Shown here piece after piece: positions 1-9,058 of a DNA stretch of 64,000 bases. This stretch comes from Austwickia sp. (GTDB lineage: Bacteria; Actinomycetota; Actinomycetes; Actinomycetales; Dermatophilaceae): the NCBI GenBank assembly GCA_016699675.1, contig CP064985.1:62001-126000 (forward strand). Direction: 5' to 3'. The first letter of the stretch is position 1. Every line of letters begins with the position of its first letter. The notes under the pieces were generated by a model. That model did no database searches and was not told where the DNA came from. It was given only the letters and a program-made list of their open reading frames with translations. Both the position numbers and the translations under genes were made by a program.

Positions 1-669
1 CACGTGATCGGGCGCGAGGTTGAGGCAGACCGAGGCCAGCGGGGCCAGCGAGCGCTGCCAGTGCAGTTGGAAGCTCGACAGTTCGACGGCGATCACGTCG
101 TACGGCGTGGGGTCGAGGACGACCTCCATGATCGGCGTGCCGACGTTGCCCGCGGCGACCGCGCGCAACCCGGCGGCCGCGAGGATCGCGGCGACCATGC
201 GCACCGTGGTCGTCTTGCCGTTCGTGCCGGTGATCGCCAGCCACGGCGCCGCGCCCTCCCGCGGGCGCATTCGCCAGGCCAGCTCGACCTCACCCCAGAT
301 CGGGATCCCCGCGGCCGCCGCGGCGGCGAGCAACGGCTGGTCGGGGCGCCAGCCCGGCGAGGTCACGACGAGCTCGACGGGGGCGTCGGTCGGCAGCGCC
401 GCCACGTGCTCGGGACCCAACCGGACATCGGCGTCGAGCATCCGCAGGATCTCGGCGCGCTGGGTCAGCTGCTCCCCCGTGCTGGCGCCGTCCACGACGA
501 TCACGGACGCGCCGCGGTCCAGGAGGGCGTCGGCGGCCGCGAAGCCGGACACGCCGAGGCCGGCGACGAGGACGCGCAGGCCGGACCAGTCCGCCTCGCG
601 GCAGGTCAGGCCGGGACGGGGTTCGTACGCCGGGTCGGGCGCGGCACCAACCGGTTCGATGGGGGTCAA
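1..669 (-). CDS. murD: UDP-N-acetylmuramoylalanine--D-glutamate ligase, 5' part
   Basis: Adds D-Glu to UDP-MurNAc-L-Ala in the cytoplasm. The first 223 codons are in the window; the gene runs off its left edge. Visible are an N-terminal Rossmann segment (VLVAGLGVSG, about residues 33-42), the Mur-ligase P-loop TGTNGKTTT (about 148-156) and, at the edge, NLAPDHV, the conserved NxxxDH block. The start is a TTG at 669 that overlaps the mraY stop (TTGA), with GGAGG a few bases upstream inside mraY; no ATG or GTG gives the full Rossmann fold. It is the last visible gene of the dcw operon and is translationally coupled to mraY. Confidence 0.93.
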   Translation of the reverse strand, partial: MTPIEPVGAAPDPAYEPRPGLTCREADWSGLRVLVAGLGVSGFAAADALLDRGASVIVVDGASTGEQLTQRAEILRMLDADVRLGPEHVAALPTDAPVELVVTSPGWRPDQPLLAAAAAAGIPIWGEVELAWRMRPREGAAPWLAITGTNGKTTTVRMVAAILAAAGLRAVAAGNVGTPIMEVVLDPTPYDVIAVELSSFQLHWQRSLAPLASVCLNLAPDHV

Positions 670-1781
670 ATCGTGCCTCCGGCCACCCACTCGGCGTAGA
701 AGAGGCCGAGCGCCAGGGCGGCACAGACGCCGGCGATGATCCAGAACCGGATGACGATGGTGACCTCGTTCCAGCCCTTGAGCTCGAAGTGGTGCTGCAG
801 GGGGGCCATGCGGAAGACCCGTTTGCCGGTCATCTTGAAGCTGGCGACCTGGATGATGACCGACAGCGTGATGATGACGAACAGGCCGCCGAGCAGGATC
901 ACGAGCAGCTCGGTGCGGGTCATGATGGCCAGCCCGGCGAGCGCCCCGCCCAGGGCCAGCGAGCCCGTGTCGCCCATGAAGATCTTGGCCGGCGAGGCGT
1001 TCCACCACAGGAAGCCGAAGCACGCCCCGGCCACGGCCGCGGCGAGGATGGCCAGGTCGTAGGGGTACGGCGTGTCGTAGCAGTGCTGCGAGGTCGCCAC
1101 GGGATAGCAGGCCTGGTTGGACTGCCAGATCCCGATCAGGACGTAGCTGCCGAAGACCATGCTGGACGCCCCGGTGGCCAGCCCGTCGAGGCCGTCGGTG
1201 AGGTTCACCCCGTTGGAGGTGCCGGCCACGATGAGGTTCATCCACAGCACGACGAGGATCAGCCCGACGACCGACCCGGCGGCGAACAGGTCCAGCCAGC
1301 CGATGTCGCGGACGAAGCTGATCTTCGTCGAGGCCAGTGGCGTGCCCCGCGCGTTGGTCAGGGTGACGGCGGCGACGGCGAAGGCGCTGCCGACGAGGAG
1401 CTGGCCGAACAGCTTCTGCGCCGAGCGCAGGCCGAGGCTGCGCTGCTTGCTGATCTTGATGAAGTCGTCGAGCCAGCCCACGAAGCCAAGGCCGGTCATG
1501 AGGCCGAGCACGAGCAGGCTGCTCGGCGTCAGGCCGAGGCTCACGGTCCCGTCCGGCTTGGTCATCGTCAGCAGGTGCGAGCCGAAGTATCCGACGATCG
1601 TGGCGCCGATGATGACGACGCCGCCCATGGTCGGGGTTCCCCGCTTGGTCTTATGCGTGGTCGGTCCGTCGTCCCGGATGAACTGTCCGTAGCCGCGCTT
1701 GACGAGGAACTTGATGTAGAGCGGAGTTCCCAGCAACGCCAGGAACAGCGACAGCGCCGCGGCCGCGACGACGGACCTCAT
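666..1781 (-). CDS. mraY: Phospho-N-acetylmuramoyl-pentapeptide transferase
   Basis: Makes lipid I from UDP-MurNAc-pentapeptide and undecaprenyl phosphate at the inner face of the membrane. The 371-residue product is of usual length and has about ten hydrophobic segments. Family motifs are seen: DDGPTTHKTKRGTPTMGG after the first helix, the NLTDGLDGLATG loop and FMGDTGSLALGG. The ATG at 1781 overlaps the murF stop (ATGA). The frame stays open far upstream, but that stretch is murF read in another frame and has no MraY homology. The end overlaps murD by four bases. Confidence 0.97.
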   Translation of the reverse strand: MRSVVAAAALSLFLALLGTPLYIKFLVKRGYGQFIRDDGPTTHKTKRGTPTMGGVVIIGATIVGYFGSHLLTMTKPDGTVSLGLTPSSLLVLGLMTGLGFVGWLDDFIKISKQRSLGLRSAQKLFGQLLVGSAFAVAAVTLTNARGTPLASTKISFVRDIGWLDLFAAGSVVGLILVVLWMNLIVAGTSNGVNLTDGLDGLATGASSMVFGSYVLIGIWQSNQACYPVATSQHCYDTPYPYDLAILAAAVAGACFGFLWWNASPAKIFMGDTGSLALGGALAGLAIMTRTELLVILLGGLFVIITLSVIIQVASFKMTGKRVFRMAPLQHHFELKGWNEVTIVIRFWIIAGVCAALALGLFYAEWVAGGTI

Positions 1782-3157
1782 GCTCCGACCTCCGATGTCA
1801 CCAGGCGGTCCCCGAGATGCCGCAGGCCGCTCGCGTTGCTCGACTTCAGCAGGACCACGTCGCCGGGCGCGAGTTCGTCGCGCAGCAGGTCGTACGCCGT
1901 GTCGACGTCCGGCGTCGTCGCGCCGCGCCCGCCGGCACCCTCGGCCACCGGTCCGGCCCCCGCGCCGACCGCGAGGACGCGATCCACCCCGAGCGATGCG
2001 GCAAGCGCCCCGCACTCGCGGTGCGCGGCGGCGGATCCGGCGCCGAGCTCGAGCATCTCGCCGACGACCGCCCAGGTGCGGCGGCCCGACCCCATCGCGA
2101 CCAGCGTGCGCAGCGCGGCGGCCAGCGAGTCGGGGTTGGCGTTGTAGGCGTCGTTGAGCACGGTCACCCCGTCGGGCCGGTCGTGCCGCTCCAGGCGCCA
2201 GCGGCTGGCCAGGTGGGCGCGCGACAGGGCCGCCGCGATGGCGGCCACCGACATGCCCGCCTCGCGGGCCACCGCGGCCACCGCCAGGGCGTTGTCGACC
2301 ATGTGCTCCCCGAGGACCACGAGCTGGACGGGGGCCGACCCCTCGGGCGTGAGGAGGGTGAACGCGGCGCATCCGTCGGCACCCATCCGCACGTCGACGC
2401 CCCCGATGTCGGCCTGCGGGCTGCGGCGGCCGGTGCGGACGACCCGCGCCGCCGTACGGTTCGCCATCGCCGCGACCAGCGGGTCGTCGGCGTTGAGCAC
2501 GGCGAGACCGTCGGCGGGCAGCGCCTCGACCAGCTCGCCCTTGGCGGCGGCGATGGCCTCCCGGCTGCCGAACTCGCCGACGTGGGCCGTGCCCACGTTG
2601 AGCACGACGCCCACCCGGGGGTGGGTCATGTCGGTGAGATAGCGGATGTGGCCGATCCCGCGCGCGCCCATCTCCAGGACCAGGTGCCGGGTGTGGGCGG
2701 TGGCCCGGCACACCGTGAGCGGCACCCCGACCTCGCTGTTGAGGGAGCCGACGTTGGCGACGGTGGGGGCGTGCTCGGCGAGCACGGCGGCCATGAGGTC
2801 CTTGGTCGACGTCTTCCCGGAGGAGCCGGTGACGCCGACCACGAGCAGCCCGTCGATGTCCTCGATGACGGCCGTGGCCAGCGCGGCGAACGCCTGCTGG
2901 ACGTCGGGGACGAGCACGTACGGCGCCGCGTCGACCGGCGCCGTGACCAGGGCCGCCACGGCTCCCCGACGGACCGCGTCGCCGGTGTAGGCGTGGCCGT
3001 CGGCGTGCTCGCCGATGCGGGCGACGTACAGCGACCCGGCCGCGGCCTCCCGGCTGTCGGTGACCACGGGGCCATCGATCACCAGGCCGCCCGCGTCCGG
3101 CGGCATCAGCCGCCCCCCGGTGATCTGCGCGACCCGCCCCAGCTCCAGCCGAATCAT
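1778..3157 (-). CDS. murF: UDP-N-acetylmuramoyl-tripeptide--D-alanyl-D-alanine ligase
   Basis: Adds D-Ala-D-Ala to the UDP-MurNAc-tripeptide, the last cytoplasmic step of precursor synthesis. The product is 459 residues, with the P-loop TGSSGKTST at about 110-118, the EMGARGIGHI block and the NDAYNANPDS motif of MurF. The ATG at 3157 is chosen because it overlaps the murE stop (ATGA) and has GAGGTGAGGGG just upstream; an in-frame GTG seven codons earlier lacks these. It lies between murE and mraY in the dcw operon, coupled to both by four-base overlaps. Confidence 0.97.
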   Translation of the reverse strand: MIRLELGRVAQITGGRLMPPDAGGLVIDGPVVTDSREAAAGSLYVARIGEHADGHAYTGDAVRRGAVAALVTAPVDAAPYVLVPDVQQAFAALATAVIEDIDGLLVVGVTGSSGKTSTKDLMAAVLAEHAPTVANVGSLNSEVGVPLTVCRATAHTRHLVLEMGARGIGHIRYLTDMTHPRVGVVLNVGTAHVGEFGSREAIAAAKGELVEALPADGLAVLNADDPLVAAMANRTAARVVRTGRRSPQADIGGVDVRMGADGCAAFTLLTPEGSAPVQLVVLGEHMVDNALAVAAVAREAGMSVAAIAAALSRAHLASRWRLERHDRPDGVTVLNDAYNANPDSLAAALRTLVAMGSGRRTWAVVGEMLELGAGSAAAHRECGALAASLGVDRVLAVGAGAGPVAEGAGGRGATTPDVDTAYDLLRDELAPGDVVLLKSSNASGLRHLGDRLVTSEVGA

Positions 3158-4737
3158 GAACCCCTCACCTCTGCCCACGCCGTCCGAACCGCCTGCCGGT
3201 CGTCAAAGGGCCGATAGCTGCCCATGACCTCCTGCCTCGTCTCGTGGCCGCGACCCAACACCGCGACGACGTCCCCCGGCGCCGCCGCTCGCAGGGCGGT
3301 CGCGATGCCCTCCGCCCGGCGGTCGACATCGAACACCTGCGCGTCCGCCCCGCCGGCCGCGCGCGCCCCCGAGGCTATGTCGGCGCGGATCGAGGCCGGA
3401 TCCTCGTCTCGCGGATTGTCATCCGTCACGACGACCACGTCCGCACCACGAGCGGCCGCCTCGCCCATCAGGGGCCGCTTGCCGCGATCCCGGTTGCCGC
3501 CGGCCCCGACGACCGCGATCAGGCGCCCGCCGCCGACGGTCGGCCGCAGCGCCGCGAGGGTGGCCCGGATCGCTTCGGGCGTGTGGGCGAAGTCGACGTA
3601 CACCGTCGGGGCGTCGGCGCCCAGGTCGACCCGCTCCATCCGCCCGGGCACCGTGGCCCCGGCGGCCACCGCGCGCTCGACGTCGTCCGCCGGCACGTCG
3701 CGGGCCAGCAGCACGAGGGCGGCCATCGCCGTGTTGGCGCGGTTGTAGTCCCCGGGGAGGGCCGCGCGCAGCCGCAGGCGTCGGCCCGTGGCGGCCTCCA
3801 CGAGGTCGAACTCGCCGCCGACCCCGCCCGAATCAGGAGTGCTCAGCGTCCAGTCCGCGTCGGCCCCGGAGCGGGTGGCCAGGGTCGTCACCGGGATCGT
3901 CGCCTCCTGCGCCAGCCGCGCGCCCCACGCGTCGTCGACGCACACCACGCCGCGCACCGCGCGTTGCGGCGTGAACAGGCTGGCCTTGGCCGCGTAGTAG
4001 TCCGCCATGGTGCCGTGGAAGTCCAGATGGTCCTGGCTCATGTTCGTGAACACCGCGACGTCGTAGCGCACCCCGTCCACCCGGTGCAGCGCCAGCGCGT
4101 GGCTGCTGACCTCCATCACGCACGCGGTCACGTCGCGTTCCCGCATGGCGGCGAACAGCCCGTGCAGATCGCAGGACTCCGGCGTCGTCCGCACGGCCGG
4201 GATGGCCTCGTCCGCGATCCGGATCTCGATGGTGCCGATCAGGCCCGTGCGCCGACCGAGGGCGCGCAGCGCGGCCTCCAGGATGTACGCCGTGGTCGTC
4301 TTGCCGTTGGTCCCGGTGATCCCGACGAGCACCATGTCATCCGCGGGGCGACCGTAGAGCGCGGCGGAGACGGCGCCGAGGACCCCGCGAGGGTCGGGCA
4401 CCACGATCCGCGGGAGCCGGACGCCCGCGGCCCGGAGCAGGTCGGCGCCGGCCGGATCGGTGAGCACCGCCGCGGCCCCCGCAGCCGCCGCACCGGTCCC
4501 GAACGAGGCGCCGTGCGCGTTGCTGCCGGGCAGCGCGGCGTACAGGTCTCCCGGGACGACCAGCCGGCTGTCGAGGGTCACCCCGCTCAGGGTGACGTCC
4601 GCGTCGGCCGCTTCGGCCGCGTCGGGCCCTGCGGGGCCGGCGGGGCCGTCGACGAAGGCGAGCTGACCGCCCGCGACCTCGGCGATATCGCGCGCGGAGG
4701 CATGGGGCGCCCGCGCCGGGCGGGGGGTGGTGCGCAC
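3154..4737 (-). CDS. murE: UDP-N-acetylmuramoyl-tripeptide synthetase, meso-diaminopimelate type
   Basis: Adds the third residue of the peptidoglycan stem peptide. It is 527 residues, with the P-loop ITGTNGKTTT at about 140-149 and the specificity motif DNPR at 440-443 within TDDNPRDED. In this family DNPR goes with meso-diaminopimelate rather than lysine, so a DAP-type wall is inferred. The start is a GTG at 4737, ten bases after the ftsI stop. An Ala/Gly/Pro-rich insert lies at about residues 32-46. No strong Shine-Dalgarno is seen, so translation may depend on coupling to ftsI. Confidence 0.96.
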   Translation of the reverse strand: MRTTPRPARAPHASARDIAEVAGGQLAFVDGPAGPAGPDAAEAADADVTLSGVTLDSRLVVPGDLYAALPGSNAHGASFGTGAAAAGAAAVLTDPAGADLLRAAGVRLPRIVVPDPRGVLGAVSAALYGRPADDMVLVGITGTNGKTTTAYILEAALRALGRRTGLIGTIEIRIADEAIPAVRTTPESCDLHGLFAAMRERDVTACVMEVSSHALALHRVDGVRYDVAVFTNMSQDHLDFHGTMADYYAAKASLFTPQRAVRGVVCVDDAWGARLAQEATIPVTTLATRSGADADWTLSTPDSGGVGGEFDLVEAATGRRLRLRAALPGDYNRANTAMAALVLLARDVPADDVERAVAAGATVPGRMERVDLGADAPTVYVDFAHTPEAIRATLAALRPTVGGGRLIAVVGAGGNRDRGKRPLMGEAAARGADVVVVTDDNPRDEDPASIRADIASGARAAGGADAQVFDVDRRAEGIATALRAAAPGDVVAVLGRGHETRQEVMGSYRPFDDRQAVRTAWAEVRGS

Positions 4738-4746
4738 CGATCGAAC

Positions 4747-6615
4747 CTATCGCGTCCGGTTGCGGTCAGCTTGGGCTCCCCAGTAGTTCGGGAACGGGGT
4801 GAGGGCGCTTCCGGTGGGGGGAATCTTGAACTTCTGCAACGCATAGGTCATGACGGACTTGAACGGCGGGGCGACGATCGCGCTGCTGTTGCTCTCCGGG
4901 GCCTGCAGGATCACCGCGCAGATGAGCTGGGGGTCGTCGGCGGGGGCGATGCCGATGAACGACAGGGTGTTCTTGCCCGCGTACCCGCCGTTCTCGGCGA
5001 TGTCGGCGGTGCCGGTCTTGCCGGCCACCCGGTAGCCCGGGATCACCGCCCCGACCGCCGTACCGCCTTCGCTGGTGACGTTCTCCATCATCTTCAGCAG
5101 GGTCTTGCTCGTCTCCTCCTTGAGCACCCGGGTGCTCTCGGGGAGCTTCGCCGGGTGGAAGGTGCCGTCGGCGTCCGTGGTCCCCGCGATGAGGGTGGCC
5201 GGCACGCGCACGCCGCCGTTCGCCACGGTCTGGAAGACACCGGCGGCCTGGACGGCGGTCACGGCGAGGCCCTGGCCGTACATGACGGTGTAGCGCTGGC
5301 TGCCGCTCATCTTGTCCGGTGTGAAGAAGAGGCCCGGGGACTCCCCGGGGAAGTCGGTGGCCGAGGTCGAGCCCAGGCCGAACTTCTTCTGGTAGTCGTA
5401 CAGCGTCTGCTCCGAGAGCTTCTCCGCGATCAGGGTGGTGCCGATGTTGCTGGACAGCGCCAGGATGCCGGTCGCGGTGAGGGACAGCGTCGCGTGCCCG
5501 TGCATGTCGCTGATGCCGTTGACGAAGCCGGGGCGTTGCAGCACGTTCGGCACGGTGTACTGCGCCTCCGGCTCCGTCACGCCCTGGTCGAGGCTGGCGC
5601 CGATCGACATGACCTTCGCCGTCGAGCCGGGCTCGAAGGTGGCCTGGAAGGGCAGCGCCCCGGTGATGTCCTTGCTGCCGATGTTCTTGGGGTCGAACGC
5701 GGGGTATTGCGCGGCCGCCTTGATCCGGCCCTGCTTGTCGAGGACGACGATCTCGCCCCAGCGGGCCTTCTGCTCGGCCACCTTGGCGGCGATGGCGTTG
5801 TAGGCATACCACTGCAGGTCGTTGTCGATCGTGAGTCGTACGCCGGTGCCGGGCACCGCCTTGATGACCTCCCGGTCCGCCATCGGGATGACCTGGCCCG
5901 TGACGGAGTACTCCGCGGTGATCTGGCCGGGCTTGCCGGTCAGGGCCTCGTTGTGGACGAGTTCCAGCCCGCCGCCGCCCTCGCCCTCCTTCGCCTGCCC
6001 GTTGACGCCGACCCAGCCGACCAGGGGCGCGGAGGCCGCGCCGCCGGGGTAGGTCCGCTCCTGCGTCGCCTCACCCCAGAGCCCGTTGACGCGCAGCTCG
6101 CTGACCCGCCGCCAGGTCATCGGCTCCAGGCCCTTCTTCAGCTCGCGGTAGCAGTCCTTACTGTCCTTGGGCGTGAGCTTCGCCTTGAGGTCGCCCTCGG
6201 CCATGCCGAGCACGGGCGCCAGCTCGCGGGCGGCCCCGTCGACGCCGACCTCGGTGCCGTCCTTCAGCCACTTGGCCACCTCTTTCGGGCAGGCCAGCAC
6301 CGTGTAACGGTCGACGTTCTCGGCCAGCGCCACGCCGGAGGCGTCGGTGAACTGCCCCCGAACCGCCGGCAGGATGGCGGGCTTGCCGCCCATCCGCTGG
6401 TCGCGGGCGCTCTCGGCGATGGCGCTGGCCTCGACGGCCTGCAGGCGGACGAGCTGGGCCGCGAAGATGCTGAAGATGAACAGCGTCGCCACGAAGAGCG
6501 CCCGGGCCCGGCGCCGGCCGTTGGCCAGCCGGCGCCGGCCGTTGGCCAGCCGGGGCCGGTGGGGCACGCCGGGCGTGAGGCGGGCCGCGACCCCCCGGTT
6601 TCGGTCCTGCGTCAC
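4747..6615 (-). CDS. ftsI: Division-specific penicillin-binding protein (transpeptidase)
   Basis: Class B PBP that cross-links septal peptidoglycan outside the membrane. The 622-residue protein has a short Arg-rich cytoplasmic tail, one membrane anchor at about 38-60, a dimerisation domain and a C-terminal transpeptidase domain. Catalytic motifs are complete: STAK with Ser331 and Lys334, SSN at 388-390 and KTG at 533-535. The start is GTG at 6615. The tail carries a perfect 21-bp tandem duplication that repeats the seven residues around RRLANGR. It follows the ftsL-like gene after a 36-base gap and precedes murE. Confidence 0.96.
   Translation of the reverse strand: MTQDRNRGVAARLTPGVPHRPRLANGRRRLANGRRRARALFVATLFIFSIFAAQLVRLQAVEASAIAESARDQRMGGKPAILPAVRGQFTDASGVALAENVDRYTVLACPKEVAKWLKDGTEVGVDGAARELAPVLGMAEGDLKAKLTPKDSKDCYRELKKGLEPMTWRRVSELRVNGLWGEATQERTYPGGAASAPLVGWVGVNGQAKEGEGGGGLELVHNEALTGKPGQITAEYSVTGQVIPMADREVIKAVPGTGVRLTIDNDLQWYAYNAIAAKVAEQKARWGEIVVLDKQGRIKAAAQYPAFDPKNIGSKDITGALPFQATFEPGSTAKVMSIGASLDQGVTEPEAQYTVPNVLQRPGFVNGISDMHGHATLSLTATGILALSSNIGTTLIAEKLSEQTLYDYQKKFGLGSTSATDFPGESPGLFFTPDKMSGSQRYTVMYGQGLAVTAVQAAGVFQTVANGGVRVPATLIAGTTDADGTFHPAKLPESTRVLKEETSKTLLKMMENVTSEGGTAVGAVIPGYRVAGKTGTADIAENGGYAGKNTLSFIGIAPADDPQLICAVILQAPESNSSAIVAPPFKSVMTYALQKFKIPPTGSALTPFPNYWGAQADRNRTR
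6511..6552 (-). repeat. 21-bp perfect tandem duplication inside ftsI
   Basis: Two identical 21-bp copies (6511-6531 and 6532-6552) are directly adjacent in the segment for the cytoplasmic tail of FtsI. Being a multiple of three, they keep the frame and add one seven-residue Arg-rich unit. This looks like replication slippage. Confidence 0.9.
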
Positions 6616-6651
6616 GCGGGTCGCCTCCCTGGTCCTCGTCGGCTGATCGGT

Positions 6652-7305
6652 CTACTGGCGGCTGGTCTGGGTGGCGGTGGCGCGGGCGGTCGACGGGCGC
6701 GCCTGGGTCGGTTGGGCGGACCCCTGCCGCGTCGTCGTGGGCTGCGGCGCGCGCGGCGCCTGCTCCCCCGCGGACGCCGGGCTCGGCGCCCCGCCCGCCA
6801 CGTTCGTCGGCGTCGCCGTCGGCTGGTTGGATGCCGCCTCACCCGGCTTCGCGGTCGGGTTCTCGCCCGGCTTGACGGGCGTTCCCGCGTCCCCGACCAC
6901 CGTAAGAGGGTCCTTGGCGGCCTCCTTGGGTGCCACGCCGAGGATCTTGCCGTCGGGCAGGGAGAGGAACATGGCGGCGACGCCGGGGACCATGCCCTGG
7001 GACGTCGCGCGCTGCGCAAGCTTGCCGGTGGCGGACTCCACCGCCAGCTCTTCGCGCAGCTTGGCCTCCTGGTCGGCGGCGAGGGCGGACCGCTTCTGCA
7101 GCCGGTCCATCTCATAGGAGCCCGCGGAGAGCTGCATGTTGAGGAACAGGACGGCGATGAGGCCGGCCGCCAGCACGAACGAGCAGAGCAGCACGAACGG
7201 CAGGTTGCTGCTCGCCCGGGCCACCGGCGTGACGAGTTGCAGCGTGGGCCGCTGCGGCACGGGTCGACGGGCCGGGCGTGCGGTCGTCGCTGCGCTCTGA
7301 CTCAT
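6652..7305 (-). CDS. ftsL: FtsL-like division protein
   Basis: Bitopic membrane protein of the divisome, expected to act with FtsB and FtsQ in activating FtsI. The 217-residue product has about 35 cytoplasmic residues, one membrane helix at about 36-56, then a short Glu/Lys/Arg/Leu-rich coiled-coil stretch ending near 105, and a Pro/Ala/Thr-rich tail of low complexity. Sequence similarity in this family is weak, so the call rests on topology and position between rsmH and ftsI. The ATG at 7305 overlaps the rsmH stop (ATGA). The tail is longer than in classical FtsL but such tails are common in actinobacteria. Confidence 0.8.
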   Translation of the reverse strand: MSQSAATTARPARRPVPQRPTLQLVTPVARASSNLPFVLLCSFVLAAGLIAVLFLNMQLSAGSYEMDRLQKRSALAADQEAKLREELAVESATGKLAQRATSQGMVPGVAAMFLSLPDGKILGVAPKEAAKDPLTVVGDAGTPVKPGENPTAKPGEAASNQPTATPTNVAGGAPSPASAGEQAPRAPQPTTTRQGSAQPTQARPSTARATATQTSRQ

Positions 7306-8372
7306 CGGCGCTGCCCCTTTCCGGTGGTTCGGGTGGTTCCGGTCGCTGTGGCGGTTCTGCTGGATCTGGCGGGTCGTGCGGGTGGGCCTGGTGGTGCGTG
7401 CGCGGGCCGCGGCGGCGTCGACGCGATGCGGCGTACGGCCCGGAGCTTGGCCGAGGCGGCCCGAGAGTTGCGTGCGACCTCCGCCTCGTCGGGGGTCTCG
7501 GCCCCCCGCGTGAGGTTCTCCAGGTACGGCGCCTGCTCGGGCAGTTCGACCGGCATCCCCGGCGGTGCGGAGCTGGTCGTTCCCGCCGCGAAAACCCTCT
7601 TGACCATCCTGTCCTCACCGGAGTGGTAGGACAGGACTGCGACACGCCCGTCGAGCGCGCAAACCTCGATGACGCGCGGCAACGCGGCCGCGAGGGAGTC
7701 CAGTTCGCCGTTCACCTCGATGCGCAGGGCCTGGAACGTGCGTTTGGCGGGATGCCCGCCGGTACGCCGGGAGGCCGCGGGAACCACGCGCTGCAGGAGC
7801 TCGACCAACCGCCCCGAGGAAGAGAACGGCGCCCGGTCCCGCTCCGCCGCGACGGCCGCCGCGATCTTGCGGGCGAAGCGCTCCTCGCCGTACGCGGCCA
7901 GGATCCGCGCCAGCTCCGCCGGCGGGTAGGTGTTGAGCACGTCCGCGGCGGTGGTCGGCAGGTCGGGGTCCATCCGCATGTCGAGCGGCGCGTCGACGCG
8001 GTAGGCGAATCCGCGGTCGAGCTCGTCCAGTTGGAGGGACGACACCCCGAGGTCGAGCAGCACCGCCTGGGCGCTCGCCAGGCCGTGGTCGGCGAGGACC
8101 TCGCCGATCTCGTCGTACCGCGCGTGCGCCCCGACGAACCGGTCGCCGTACGACGCGAGCCGCTCCCGGGCCAGGTCCAGCGCCTGGGTGTCCCGGTCGA
8201 TGCCGATGACCCGAGCCTGCGGGCAGGCCTGCAGGATCGCCTGCGCGTGCCCGCCCAGGCCGAGGGTGCCGTCGACGCAGACGGCTTCGGGTTGGGCCAG
8301 CGCAGGAGCGAGAAGGGCCACGATGCGGTCGCGCAGGACCGGCACGTGCCGTTCGATGGCGGACGTGCTCAC
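7302..8372 (-). CDS. rsmH: 16S rRNA (cytosine(1402)-N(4))-methyltransferase
   Basis: Methylates N4 of C1402 in the decoding centre of 16S rRNA, using S-adenosylmethionine. It is 356 residues; the SAM-binding motif DGTLGLGGHAQAIL lies at about 35-48, preceded by the HVPVLRDRIVALL start typical of MraW. LDLGVSSLQLD and the FQALRIEVNGEL block are also present. The C-terminus is Pro/Thr/Arg-rich and probably disordered. The GTG at 8372 has AAGGAGG at good distance. It is separated from mraZ by 205 bp and coupled to the ftsL-like gene. Confidence 0.97.
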   Translation of the reverse strand: MSTSAIERHVPVLRDRIVALLAPALAQPEAVCVDGTLGLGGHAQAILQACPQARVIGIDRDTQALDLARERLASYGDRFVGAHARYDEIGEVLADHGLASAQAVLLDLGVSSLQLDELDRGFAYRVDAPLDMRMDPDLPTTAADVLNTYPPAELARILAAYGEERFARKIAAAVAAERDRAPFSSSGRLVELLQRVVPAASRRTGGHPAKRTFQALRIEVNGELDSLAAALPRVIEVCALDGRVAVLSYHSGEDRMVKRVFAAGTTSSAPPGMPVELPEQAPYLENLTRGAETPDEAEVARNSRAASAKLRAVRRIASTPPRPAHAPPGPPARPARSSRTATATGTTRTTGKGQRR

Positions 8373-8577
8373 GATGGCCTCCTTTCGAGGGCCGCGAGGA
8401 CGGGATACCCGGGGAAGGCGACGGGTCCTGGCGTCCGGTCTCCCGCCGCCCCCTTCGGCCCGGGATCGGGGAAGTATCCCGGGACGATCGAGGCGGCAGG
8501 AGACCGCACGGCAGGACCCGCGGCGACGCCGGTCGCGCGTACGTCGGGTGCCGGGGGCACCGACGTGGCGAGCAGGC
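8373..8577 (-). other. mraZ-rsmH intergenic region with spaced inverted repeat
   Basis: This 205-bp gap is unusually long for the dcw operon. It holds a distant inverted repeat, GGGATAC at 8402-8408 and GTATCCC at 8474-8480, each next to a CCCGGG. A promoter or processing element for rsmH onward is possible, but I see no clear -10/-35 pair. Confidence 0.3.
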
Positions 8578-9009
8578 TCAGAGCAGGCCGGGGATCACCT
8601 CCTCGGACTGGTCCGCGAAGGCCTGCTCGGTGCCGGCCAGGTAGGCCTCCCAGGAGGGGGTGTCCCACACCTCGACGTGGCTGCCCTGGCCGATGACGGT
8701 GACCTCGCGACCGAGGCCGGCGTACTCCCGCAGGTTCGCGGGAATGGTGACGCGACCCTGCTTGTCGGGGATCTCGTCGGAGGCCCCGGAGAGCAGGACG
8801 CGCGTGTAGTCCCGGACGGCCTTGTTCGTCACCGGGGCGGCCCGCAGGCCCTCGGCGTACCGCACGAACTCATCCATCGGGAAGACGTAGAGACAGCGCT
8901 CCTGACCGCGGGTCACCACGAGGCCGGCGGCGAGCCGGTCGCGGAACTTGGCGGGCAGGATCAGCCGGCCCTTCTCGTCCAGGCGCGGGGTGTGCGTGCC
9001 GAGGAACAT
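8578..9009 (-). CDS. mraZ: Transcriptional regulator MraZ
   Basis: DNA-binding regulator that represses its own dcw operon in other bacteria. The 143-residue protein consists of two SpoVT/AbrB-like domains, recognised by RLDEKGRLILPAKFR near the N-terminus and DKQGRVTIPANLREYAGL in the second half. The start at 9009 (MFLGTHTPRL) gives the standard length and has GGGAGGTGGTG upstream; an in-frame ATG at 9072 would add 21 residues and overlap the operator. Three GTGGAG boxes at exact 10-bp steps lie over its promoter and make autoregulation likely. Confidence 0.97.
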   Translation of the reverse strand: MFLGTHTPRLDEKGRLILPAKFRDRLAAGLVVTRGQERCLYVFPMDEFVRYAEGLRAAPVTNKAVRDYTRVLLSGASDEIPDKQGRVTIPANLREYAGLGREVTVIGQGSHVEVWDTPSWEAYLAGTEQAFADQSEEVIPGLL

Positions 9010-9058
9010 GACCGGCACCACCTCCCGTCCTGACCGGGCGGGGGGACGCCACGCCTCC

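Noticed and set aside
666..2711. mraY frame extended to 681 codons
   Set aside because: The upstream 310 residues are murF in another frame. The ATG at 1781 overlaps the murF stop and gives the standard MraY length.
3244..7629. Long plus-strand open frame (over 1400 codons) opposite murE, ftsI and the ftsL-like gene
   Set aside because: Its translation is Arg/Gly/Ala/His-rich with no family motifs, and the minus strand is fully occupied by conserved genes. High GC leaves antisense frames open. The same holds for long antisense frames at 9393-11951, 17728-21240, 21735-24074, 24370-26730 and 59843-62506.
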